Assembly (NCBI RefSeq): GCF_010093595.1
Contig: NW_022985440.1
Span: 675,512 to 739,511, forward strand
Reading direction: 5' to 3'
DNA from: Mytilinidion resinicola
Taxonomy: Eukaryota > Ascomycota > Dothideomycetes > Mytilinidiales > Mytilinidiaceae
DNA length: 64,000 bases
Below are positions 21,607 to 31,173 of the stretch, piece by piece. The first letter of the stretch is position 1; each line of letters opens with the position of its first letter. A model generated the notes under the pieces. That model was not told where the DNA came from and searched no databases. It was given only the letters and a program-made list of their open reading frames with translations. The position numbers were made by a program, and so were the translations under genes.

Positions 21607-22493
21607 ATGGACTCACTCACTACTCACCCTCAGACTGCTGTCCAAGCTAAGGCAAGGACACCGCGTCTCCTTGACTTGCGCTCTGCTAACAGTCGCAGGC
21701 CTTTGTCGCTCCGACTTCTCTGTCCTTTCCGGGAGGAGCTGCCCAGCACGAGCTCACTCCGCCATCCTCTGAGAAGAACGTTTCTCAGGATGCCAGCGCT
21801 GTGAACGGTGTCCAGACCCCAGCTCCGACCCCAGACACCCAGAACTCTGCTAGTGGCATTATCCCTACCCTGCAGTAAGTTTATCTCAGTCCCTCATGTC
21901 TAGATGAGGTTCTAAAGTGCCAAAGAAACATCGTTGCCACTGTCAATCTCTCCGCGAGACTGGACCTGAAGACGATCGCTCTCCACGCACGAAACGCTGA
22001 GTACAACCCCAAGCGGTTTGCTGCCGTCATCATGCGTATTCGTGAGCCGAAGACCACCGCTCTGGTCTTCGCCAGCGGCAAGATGGTGGTAAGTGTTGGG
22101 TCTCCTGTCATCTTCGTCCATGTCTCACCAAAGCAGGTCACTGGTGCCAAGTCTGAGGATGATTCCCGCCTTGCCTCGCGCAAGTATGCTCGCATCATCC
22201 AGAAGCTCGGCTTCAACGCCAAGTTCACCGATTTCAAGATTCAGAACATTGTCGGCAGTTGCGACATCCGCTTCCCCATTCGCTTGGAGGGACTCGCGAA
22301 CCGTCATCACAATTTCTCGTCCTACGAACCCGAGCTGTTCCCTGGCCTGATCTACCGCATGATGAAGCCCAAGATCGTCCTCCTGATCTTCGTTTCCGGC
22401 AAGATCGTCTTGACTGGCGCCAAAGTTCGTGAGGAGATCTACCAGGCCTTCGAGCTCATCTACCCGGTGCTGTCGGATTTCCGCAAGCCTTGA
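21607..22493 (+). CDS. TBP: TATA-binding protein (TBP, yeast Spt15 homologue)
   Basis: Exons 21607-21651, 21699-21874, 21926-22088 and 22137-22493 give 246 aa. The variable N-terminus ([15 protein letters not shown] / [13 protein letters not shown]) is followed by the highly conserved saddle made of two repeats. Repeat one includes [39 protein letters not shown] and [19 protein letters not shown]; repeat two includes [31 protein letters not shown] and [18 protein letters not shown]. It nucleates pol I, II and III initiation complexes in the nucleus. The first intron appears to use a GC donor (AAG|GCAAGG). A GT alternative ten bases upstream would delete the VQAK residues. Introns 2 and 3 are GT-AG, with the M-V|V-T junction matching the conserved core. 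Confidence 0.96.
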
Positions 22494-23433
22494 GCTTAGC
22501 GACTTCTCAGAGGTAGTGGTTCTCTTCGAGTCACAAAGCCTCAACACTGTATTAACACCTTTGATCGTAGGGATAAACGTGTGACTGTCGTCCTCGTCGA
22601 TCCTATTACGAACCTCTATGCGATACCACTTTCGTCGGACTCCGTTCACGATCGGCAAAGTTCGAGGTTCTAATCTTTCTTTCTGCTTGTCATTCTACAA
22701 AGAGCGTGATTTCCCTTCCCCTTTGCTTTCTCTCTTTTTCTCTTGCGGCATTGCATGGTGTTCTGGATGGTGTGGCTTGGGCCCTGCTGATGGCGGGCAT
22801 TGGCCTTTCTCTTTCCTTGGTGCATCTCCTAAAATGTCTTTGCTTCAGCACACCTTTAGAAAGGCTGCACTCGCCGGATCACCTCTTGCAGCGGCGAAGA
22901 TGCGTCGACTGATCGGTCTCCAACTTAATTTGGGTCACTTGGAGCTGGTCTTTTATTCTCTTCTCATTGCTGTCGAGTTATGCCCTAGTAGGGCGGGCGC
23001 CAAGGTGGCGAACGGTGCGGTTCAGGCGAATATGGGATGGCGAGTGCTGGAAATGGCCCACAGGCAGACTTGCTTTGCAACATGGATGAGAGCTTGGGGC
23101 GACTACCGATGGATGTCATGGCTCCTCATCAAAACATTACTGATAATTCGTGCGTGGGCTACTTCGTTCGCAGTGATGCGGAGAGCCGGCATTGCTTTGC
23201 GGTATTGCTTTGCTTACTTGCTTAGCTTACTTTGCTGAGGGTAGCTCAATACCAACCACGATTTACAAACCTTCTTGAATTTGCTATTTGATGTGACATG
23301 ACAAACGTTCTAAAAACCTGCTGTGCCTTTGCTATATAACCACAACCATCAAATGTACGACTTCTGCAACCATACCTCTTCAATTATAACCGTACCCACC
23401 ACCCCTCCAACCCGTTATCCCCTCTTAACTCAT
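22494..23433. other. Convergent 3' region after TBP
   Basis: 940 bp between the TBP stop and the amine-oxidase stop. A plus open frame at 22618-23238 shows no domain and no start context. T-rich tract near 22700-22745. Probably a long 3' UTR plus spacer. Confidence 0.5.
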
Positions 23434-24939
23434 CTACAACCGACTCCCCCTCCCCATCTCCTCGCGCAACAGCATCCCCTTCGCCCCGCCCCGGCTCCCA
23501 TCCCCCGCAAACCCATCCTCGCCCACCCGCTCGCTCGGCCACGCCCACTTGTCCCGAAACTCCGCCGGCGTGCGCCCCAGAATACACTCAACCACCTTCC
23601 CCCCAATCACCGGCAGCATCTTGAAGGCATGTCCCGAACCCCCCGTCGCGACAAACAACCCCTTGTATTTCGGATGATAACTCACCAGGAAATCCCCCGT
23701 CGGCGTGTCCGTGTACCAGCATATCCGCGTCGCGCTGAACGGCCTCTCCGCTAAGCTCGGGTACACCTCCCGCAAGAAGGCGCGGCACGCGGCGAGCCCT
23801 TCGGCGGGGACGGAGAGGGTGGGGTCGGAGACGGCGGTGAGGGGCTGCGAGACGGTGATGGAGGTCTGCGAGGGGAAGGTGGAGGCCGGGATGTACTCCG
23901 GGTGGGGGATGGCGACGGGGTTGGCGTAGCCGTAGCCGTGGCGGGCGATTTTGAGCAGGTTGCGCGAGGGCGTGATGCTGAAGAGGCCGGTGGAGAGGTT
24001 CAGGATGGTGGGGATGGCGCGCAGGGCGGCTTGCTCGGCGGGGGTGAGGGGGATGTAGGCCATGACTTGCCCCGTGGCGGTGCAGATGCCGCGCAGGTCG
24101 AGCAGGGAGGGGGTCCAGGCGCCTGCGGCGAGGATGGTGAGGGAGGCGAGGAGGGGCGTGTTGGTGGTGGTGAGAAGGGCGCCGAAGACGGTTGCGGTGG
24201 AGTGGTCGATTAGTAGGCGGGAGACGGTTGCGGTGATGAAGGTGACGCGGTTTAGGGATTTTATCTTGGAGTAGAGCCAGCGCATGCAGGCTTCGGCATC
24301 GACCCAGCCGGCGGCGCGGTTGAGGTAGCCGGAGGACCCGGTGCAGCCGTCGACACCGCATGCGGCTTTGATCTCGGCGGGGGAGTTGAGGAGGGTGATG
24401 GGTGCGCCGAGGGACTGCATCGTCGCGGCACTGCGTTGGACGTAGGAGGCGGCGCTGGGAGAACAGGTCATGCAGAGGCCGTTTTCGTTGTAGCGGCCAT
24501 CCTCGCCCCAGGTGGAGCGCCAGAGGGGCATGGCAGAGGAGACGAGGGAGGCGTAGGCTGGGTCGGCATAGTCGGCGCGGACGATGCGGGAGGAGTCGAT
24601 CTGGGAGCCATGAGTGACGGGTTGTAAGCAGGGAGTGGGATAAGAAGGGGAAATGGAGCGGTGGGATGGGTAAAAAGACTCTCCTTATGTTACTTATGAT
24701 GTGTGACAGAATTTGTTTGTGTTTCTTCAGATAGACTAATGATGACATTGGATATAACATTGACAAACGAGACTAAAACGTACACTGGAGCCATCTGGAG
24801 CAGGAAAGGGTCTCCGTTCTACAAGCGTGATTGATGTGTCTTTGAAAGCTGGGTTTAGACAGAGCTCGTATGCGGTTGAGAGGCCAAATACTCCACTTCC
24901 TATTATGAGAATGGATGAAGGGATTTTGGATTCAGACAT
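23434..24939 (-). CDS. Peroxisomal FAD amine oxidase, sarcosine oxidase / fructosyl-amine oxidase family
   Basis: Exons 24939-24784 and 24600-23434 (183-bp intron, phase 0) give 440 aa. The N-terminus has the dinucleotide-binding motif IIGSGVFGLSTAYEL and the ADP-ribose Glu in LVERRPFP; across the splice the conserved GSS/IDSSRIVRADYADP stretch is restored. RICWYTDTPTGDFLVSYHP near residue 346 contains a Cys in the position of the covalent FAD attachment in monomeric sarcosine oxidase, followed by ATGGSGHAFKMLP. The C-terminus is SRL, a strong PTS1 signal. The family oxidises secondary amines (sarcosine, N-methyl or fructosyl amino acids, saccharopine) with H2O2 production. The exact substrate cannot be read from the sequence. 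Oxidation of sarcosine would fit downstream of glycine betaine made by the genes at 13-17 kb, but the 6-kb distance makes this only a suggestion. Confidence 0.82.
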
Positions 24940-25270
24940 TTTGGACGGATATGCTTTACCGATTGTGAACACAACGGCAGGAGTTTGGAAGTAATCAATA
25001 GAACAATGGAAATAAGATGCTTGAGAGATTGACTATGATGCCTACCTGTGGCAGTTATATCGATACATGAAATCTAAGACACGCAAAGTGGGGGAGAGAT
25101 TTTGTGTCCCAAGCCGACACTAGCCAGCTATCGAAGCAGACGTAAAGGGCGTAGGGCGTCGGCCTTTTCTCGGTTAGGAATTTGATAGCTTCGAGGTTGA
25201 TCGTTCGACAACTCCATCACGCTTGAGAACGTCAATTGACACGCAACTACACCCATACGAGCCTCCAGAA
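24940..25270. promoter_or_regulatory. Divergent promoter between amine oxidase and OMS1-like genes
   Basis: 331 bp separate the two start codons, which face away from each other. No TATA box or known operator was recognised. Confidence 0.45.
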
Positions 25271-26296
25271 ATGGGCAAGCCGCCGTCGAAGTCGAGTAAA
25301 TCAACATCTGCTCCCCAGAAAAAGTCCGCTCCCCATAAAAAGGCCAGTTCGCCGCCCTTGCAGTACCGTCCGCGCGCCCCTCCACCCACGACGCCTCTAC
25401 CACCACCAGCAGCTGCTGCTGCTGCATATTCGCGGGCTCGGAGGCTGCCACTGCTCCTCGCAGGAGTTACAGTGATTGGAATTGGCTGTTACAGCACGCT
25501 CATCTACATAAGCCTCACCCGAGACGACCCTCGATTGAAGAGAATCCCGCGCGACGCCTCGGACCGCTTTGACGACAATGCCTGGGTCTACGACAGCGGC
25601 GTCGACACGGTAGAATGGCTCACAGGGATAACCAAGCGCAGGAAGGAAATGGCATCAATGGCTAGGGGCCACTTGCTGGAGGTTGCGGCGGGCACAGGGC
25701 GGAATCACGCCTTTTACGACACGAAGAAGCTGGCAACGGTGACCATGCTGGACCAGAGCGCGCAGATGCTGGCAGTTGGGAAGAAGAAATGGAAGGACGA
25801 GCACCCGGAGTATGCTAGGCGGATCTTCTGGCGCACACAGTCTGCCCTGGAGCCCATAGCGCCACCCCCGCAGTCTCCAGACGGGTTCGATTATGTTATC
25901 CAGACCATGGCCCTCTGCTCGACAGCAGAGCCTGTCAAGCTTCTCCAAAATTTGGGAGAGGTCGCAAAGCCGGAGGGCGGGCGCATACTGCTGCTGGAGC
26001 ACGGCAGGTCACATTATGCATGGCTGAATGGTGTGCTGGACAAGACGGCAGCAGCACATGCCGACGAGCACGGGTGTTGGTGGAACAAGGACATTGGCAA
26101 GATTGTCGAGGAGAGCGGGCTGGAGGTGGTCAAGTTGAAAAGGTACAATTTTGGAACGACGTGGTGGGTGGAACTGAAGCCTAAACCGAAGCCGCGCCTT
26201 CTGGAGAAGATTGCGGGAGAGGCATCAGATGTAGGAGGCAGTGGAGGCCCGCAGGAAAAGGTGGCACAGAAGCCGTGGTGGGCCTTTTGGGGATGA
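25271..26296 (+). CDS. OMS1: OMS1-like mitochondrial inner-membrane methyltransferase
   Basis: A single exon of 341 aa. The frame is open upstream but only from a TTG, so the first ATG (25271, MGKPPSKSSK) is used. Residues 1-57 are basic and Pro/Ala-rich, with a GCT/GCA run coding a short poly-Ala. A single TM helix is at about 59-81 (LPLLLAGVTVIGIGCYSTLIYI). The class I SAM-dependent methyltransferase domain follows: FDDNAWVYDSG, motif I HLLEVAAGTGRN (about 134-145), VTMLDQSAQML, FDYVIQTMALCST, GRILLLEHGRS and WWNKDIGKIVEESGL. Yeast Oms1 is an inner-mitochondrial-membrane protein that suppresses oxa1 defects; its methylation target is not settled. The C-terminal 30 residues are Lys/Pro/Gly-rich and end in WWAFWG. 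Confidence 0.87.
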   Translation: MGKPPSKSSKSTSAPQKKSAPHKKASSPPLQYRPRAPPPTTPLPPPAAAAAAYSRARRLPLLLAGVTVIGIGCYSTLIYISLTRDDPRLKRIPRDASDRFDDNAWVYDSGVDTVEWLTGITKRRKEMASMARGHLLEVAAGTGRNHAFYDTKKLATVTMLDQSAQMLAVGKKKWKDEHPEYARRIFWRTQSALEPIAPPPQSPDGFDYVIQTMALCSTAEPVKLLQNLGEVAKPEGGRILLLEHGRSHYAWLNGVLDKTAAAHADEHGCWWNKDIGKIVEESGLEVVKLKRYNFGTTWWVELKPKPKPRLLEKIAGEASDVGGSGGPQEKVAQKPWWAFWG

Positions 26297-28290
26297 GTGC
26301 ATGCATAGGCGCATGGGTGCCTCAGTCTGGGGCCCTGCGCGGGCGAGACCACGCCTGCTGGACGCACGAAGCAGAGGAGAGCTGTCACTTTTCACTTATT
26401 GGATTACCGGAAGCGGCATGCAGCTCCCACAGCGATATTACCTCTCACATGTTTTCCATGGCGGCGCACAATATACATACAGATAAGAGTAAGCAGTTTA
26501 GCGCCAGCATCGCGGGAGTACATGCTGGAGTGGAGGCGAGATCTGCAGCCGGCCGACGACCTGCATGCGCTGATGGATGGTTGCATGTCTGATTGGAGAG
26601 TCGGCGGGCCAAGTCGAGCAAACAACGTCAATGTCGACCACAGGCGACGCGATCGACGGCGAGGCGGAGAGGCCATCTGTTTGCTCTGAACCGACCTCAC
26701 ACCGCACCCAAACTCCACAAAAGTGACGAAGTGCTGGAATGTGCGAGCGGTGATTGGCGCATCGGGACTGCTGTCGCGTGCTACCACGGCACAGGAAGGT
26801 GTTGGGCTTTCTGGTCGCCTTGCCGACGACACGCAGCATCTTGAAACGTGGGGCCATGTTTTCCCCAGCACCCTGATCACCAGCCGCGAAGACGGCTGCT
26901 TTTGCGAGGTCGTCAGCACGACACTCCACGACACGAGCAGACCCGGAAGCATGACTCGGGCCGCTTAGGGTGTTCTCGTCGCCCTCACATCCTCCGCCTC
27001 GCCGCTGCACCTCGGCGCGACAGCGGAAAATTTCTTCTTTTCTTTTCGCGGCGCGCATCCGCGTCGCTGTTGGTGGAGCAGGCCCTGCTGTCACAGGCCG
27101 ACTGCTCACCGCCTGGGGCCACTGGGCTGTGGAGACGCTCAAACAGGGGCGGCCAGCTGCTGGAACAGATGGGCCAAGGGCCTGCCTCAAGCCGATCAGA
27201 TCACCAGATGGCAGAATTGCCCCGGCTTCGACTCCCTGCGCCCGGGCTGCACAACCACGCGCGCCCTGGGTTGATATGCCAATGGGAGAGTCTCCGCCGA
27301 TGCAGCGCCGTAGCAGCGTCATGCTGCCGCGCGAAGACCGCAGTGATGTCGCCGCGGATAGCCTCGTGGCGACGGGCACGGCGATGCTTGGGAGTCGGAT
27401 GGGAGGCTGCAGCCAGCGAGGGAGCCCCGGCAGCGAGACACACACCCCGGGGAAGCGCGGGCAACGTTTTGGCGGCAGGCCGGCGCATTTTGCTGGGGAG
27501 ACGCGGTGGTTAGGTGGCACTGGTTAGACGGTGCTGGCGTGTGCAGCTTTTCCTCGTGTCGCCGGACCCCTGGCCATACCGAACTGAGGCAGGGCCGTGA
27601 CGATATCCATCCTGGAAACCACGCCCCAGGGCTCCTCACTCGGCTAGTCGTTCCTTCCTGGCCTGAGGTGGGACCCCGTAACTCCTCGTTCTGCCCGTCC
27701 CTCCTCCCTCTTTCAACCCTCCCAAACAGCCTCCTCTTCTGCCTGTGCTTCTCCCCGCCGCTGCCTTCTCCGCGTCTCTTCGCGCCTCTTCGTGTGCCTC
27801 GTCCCTCTGTCGACTCCTATCTCACTTGTACTGTACTGTTTGTGTCTGATATTCGTCGTCGCATTTGCTGTTCTCACCTCACGAGTTGCTGGCAACCCCC
27901 TGATCCTCCCTCCGTCCACGCCGGCCACGAAAGGAGCCGACCTTGATGTGGACGTCAGCCGTGCATACAACACCCAGCAGCGCAGTCGTCCTATCCGGCG
28001 TCGAGCCTCGCTCGCTCTCTGTCGCACCAGGCTCCCTTCCCTGCCTTGCATTAACGCTGCATCGCGCTGCATACCAGCGGTAAGCTCTTCAGGCAAGGAC
28101 CAGTGTCGCCGCCTGCATTCCGCCCGCCGCCCAGCCAATAGCGACCATCCAAATCCACTCTCGCCCATTTTACGAGCGCGGACAACACCAGGCACCTTCT
28201 CTCGCCGCTATCACCCCAAAATAATTCCACGGCTGCGACCCGCCCTCGACCTGAACCTACCGTCTACTCCACAGCCTTGCGACCGCCGCC
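26297..28290. other. Two-kilobase intergenic region, GC-rich, no supported gene
   Basis: Several long open frames run on both strands between 26400 and 27650, the longest a 340-codon minus frame at 26498-27520. They overlap each other antisense, have no domain and look like a composition effect. From 27650 to 28290 the plus strand is rich in CT tracts and is probably the promoter and long 5' UTR of the GDS1-like gene. Confidence 0.5.
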
Positions 28291-29619
28291 ATGCCTTACA
28301 ACACCCGGAGAAAGTCGCTGTCGCTGCCCTCGCTCGGCATCCATCTGCCAAACAGCTCGCGATCGGCTGCTCACCGCTCACCGCCTGCCTCAGCCGCCAG
28401 CACCGAGCAACCTCACCACGCCGCGAAGAAAGTCAAGCGCTCGCACCCCTCAACCTCGCCCCAGCCTCTGAGTCCGGAGCGCACCACGACTCTGCGATTC
28501 CGCGATGAGCGACCCAAGAGCTCCGGCCGGGTGGCGGAACACACGCCACCGCCGTCGCCTGGTGGGAAGTCGTCGCAAACAAAGGTCAGCACCGAAGGCA
28601 TCGACGACACCATTGTCGTAGGTGTGATTGAGCAGCTGGAGAAGACGGGTAACCGACCGCATCTGCTTAAGGAGCTAGCTGCCGTCCTGGCGACGTCCAT
28701 TGCAATTGTCGAAAGGTAGGAGCATGCGCAAACACTCTCGCCACGTCTACATTTTACTGACTTCGCCTCTAGCTCTGCGAATCCCTCTGCTATCATCTCC
28801 TCACGCCTCGCGACGTACCTACGACGCCCCTGGACTGCACTGTCACAATGCCCCCTCGACAAAGTGCTCGTCGGCACTCACCCGAAGCGAGTCTACTACT
28901 ACCTCACCACCTGCGAACACCAGCCCATCCCCACCGACTCTCTCACCGGCCCAGCAGCTGCACGGATAATCTCGCCCTCCCTGTCGTCCGCAGCCTCGGA
29001 AGAGGAAGACGCCGACGCACGGACGCGGTCTCAGCTTTCCCCTTCTCCGGAGCTTGACCTCTCATCGCCCGACTACGAAGACGACTCCACGCCGTTCTCG
29101 AATCGCAATCCGCTAATGCATGGCGGGCCCCACCCACCAACGACGTCCAACATCTCACATAATCGACGAGCTGTCTCACCGCCCTTGGAGCGGGACGAAC
29201 ACGAGTTCACCCAGACTGCCTCTATCCTCCTGCAAAGGAGTCGCAGCGAGGATTCCGAGTCAAAGGTCGAGATCAAGTCCGAGAGGTCTCCCTCGCTTCA
29301 CGACACATCAATGGAGGATTCAATCCCTGAGGAGGCTGAGGAAACCGAAGAAAGCGCTGCGCTGCGGAACTCGGAAGCTGCGGCAGCACTGTTTGGCCAG
29401 GTCGACCATCTCTCCGTGCACGTCATCCAGCCCGCCTTTGCGTCCAGCAGCCCCATGTTGAAACCGCATCTCGAGATTGAGACAGTTCGAGCAACCTTCA
29501 AGTCCGGATTCAGCGATGATGTGAAGATGGGCGACGACGAGACCTGGGCCTGGTCTGAGCTTAAAAGCCCCGAGACCGTGGAGCTCGATGAGCTAGAGGA
29601 TATGTTTGGGGAGTATTGA
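28291..29619 (+). CDS. GDS1-like winged-helix nuclear protein
   Basis: Exons 28291-28715 and 28773-29619 (57-bp intron, phase 2, restoring ESSANPSAIISSRLATYLRR) give 423 aa. The conserved start MPYNTRRKSLSLPSLGI is followed by a basic, Ser/Pro-rich stretch (AAKKVKRSHP, possible NLS). A compact winged-helix-like domain lies at about 104-190: IDDTIVVGVIEQLEKTGNRP, HLLKELAAVL, RRPWTALSQCPL, HPKRVYYYLTTC. The second half is acidic, Ser/Glu-rich and presumably disordered, ending WAWSELKSPETVELDELEDM, a pattern seen at the end of related proteins. The assignment to the GDS1 winged-helix family rests on remembered similarity. The family is thought to act in transcription, but a target is not known. 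Confidence 0.7.
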
Positions 29620-30612
29620 TGTCACTGGGTTCGCCCAATTGGACCTTTCTGATTTTCTGCGAAGGCAACGATGTTAATGAAACCTCTCCTATCTCAGTCA
29701 TACACTTCAGCGTCAGATTTTGTTCATTTTTGTTTCAGATCGAGAGTTTATATTCTAGAAACTACCTCCGCCGCTCACGCTGCACCCGAGAGGAGAGATT
29801 CGGGAGAATGAGACGGAAGCGTGGTGCTTCTTACTCATCGATCGATCGATGGTCGCACGGTTTAGTGTCCTTGTAAGATGGAAGAGTATGCGTGGCCGAG
29901 GCGCTGGCGTGGCTTGGCTTGCTTGTATGACTATCTGTACCTAGGAGTTTGGGACTGACTACTGAACTGGCGACATGGGACAATCGGGCGTTGCGCTAGC
30001 TAGCTGAATAAGCTGGGCTGACGGCGAGAGAGAGGGAGCTAGGAACTGACTATGGTCAGGAGAGAGAAAGAAAGAAAGTACGGAAAAGCGTGTTCTCGCA
30101 TACATAAAAATTTGATCATACTTGGTAATTCTTACCTTCCGGCGGCTCCGAGATCGTGATTTGGTGTTTGATACGCGGGATCGAAATCTGAGACCGGACG
30201 GCTCGGGATGTTAACCATGGGTGGCGTGCGGCGCCTCTGCGGGCACCACGGCTCCGTGGTCGGCATGAGAAGAGTGGCTGCCATGTGGCGATGGAAAGTA
30301 TCGCGGGTCTACGGAGTTTGTTCCAGCGTATGAGGTCTGTCGGCGCGTTGTTACGGCGATTTCAAAGGAATGAGGAGGTTCGGATCGACGATTCATGCTA
30401 TCAGATAAATATAGTGCTACGCGCTACCTACTTCAATCTATTATGCTTTAAGCTTTTGTGTCGCGTAGATATATTCAGTAAATCATGCACGATTGTACCT
30501 CACAGAAATCAACCTACGCCATAGTACCAGAAGCACAACATCAACAGCCCCCTAACTCCCTCAAATATCCCCCACGAAACCAAAACAAACAGGCCCCCAA
30601 TTCAGAGGCAGT

Positions 30613-30641
30613 CCAACCCAACCCAACCCAACCAACCCAAC
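30613..30641. repeat. (CCCAA)n microsatellite
   Basis: About five units of CCAAC/CCCAA in a row, one unit shortened. Complementary in sequence to the (TTGGG)n tract 770 bp downstream. Confidence 0.85.
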
Positions 30642-30920
30642 GCCCGTCCGCCTCGTTCCCTCTCCCAAAAAGCGCAAGGCTGCTGCCCCAGCGCCAGCCG
30701 CTCAGCGCCTCAGCTCAGCCCACGCGCGCGGGATCGCTAATCTGTCAACATCGACGACGACAAACGTTTACCTTACCACAATCATCTTCTATCTCTATCT
30801 TCACCATGCACCATCCATCTAACCCGCATGCGCCTGCCAACCTCCGAGCGTGATCCCCCATGCACACATCTGGCCCGAGCACCACGAAAACCTCGTAATC
30901 GGGCCTTAACCACGAAGGAG

Positions 30921-30946
30921 GCGCGCGCGCGCGCGCGCACACACAC
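30921..30946. repeat. Alternating (GC)n(AC)n tract
   Basis: A run of nine GC steps passing into four AC steps, a purine-pyrimidine alternation of the kind that favours Z-DNA and replication slippage. Confidence 0.9.
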
Positions 30947-31173
30947 CGCAGCTGCCCAACCACCACCGTGGCAAAGCGTCGAGCGCATTCTTCGCGCTTT
31001 CTGGCTCTCCCACGCCGTCGGCGTCGCGCAAAAAAAGGCTGCAGGACGACATTCCGGTTTTCTTTGTTTGTTTGTTTTTGGTTTTTTTTTAACCGGTCAA
31101 CCCTGTTTCAAACGGACTACGAAGCAAGCAGCCGGCACAGCCGGCGGATCGGGCACGTGCAGGCAGAAGTTCG

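Larger units (their letters stand above)
29620..31173. other. Intergenic region upstream of the DUF2235 gene, rich in simple repeats
   Basis: 1.55 kb with no supported gene. It holds a CCCAA microsatellite (30613-30641), a GC/AC alternating tract (30921-30946), a run of T in 31066-31090 and a GATC-rich spot near 29838. Small open frames at 30485-30853 and 30828-31301 lack domains. It probably contains the 3' UTR of the GDS1-like gene and the promoter of the next gene. Confidence 0.5.

Noticed and set aside
22618..23238. 206-codon plus frame after TBP as a separate gene
   Set aside because: No domain, no start context and located between converging genes; probably 3' UTR and spacer.
23588..24766. 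392-codon minus frame overlapping the amine oxidase gene
   Set aside because: It is the out-of-frame shadow of the amine oxidase exon 2; the protein is an Arg/His/Pro low-complexity string, while the other frame carries the FAD-enzyme motifs.
26498..27520. A 340-codon minus-strand open frame in the GC-rich region before the GDS1-like gene
   Set aside because: Two plus frames of 185 and 221 codons overlap it, it has no recognisable domain, and its first codons lack context. Openness on both strands follows from GC content.
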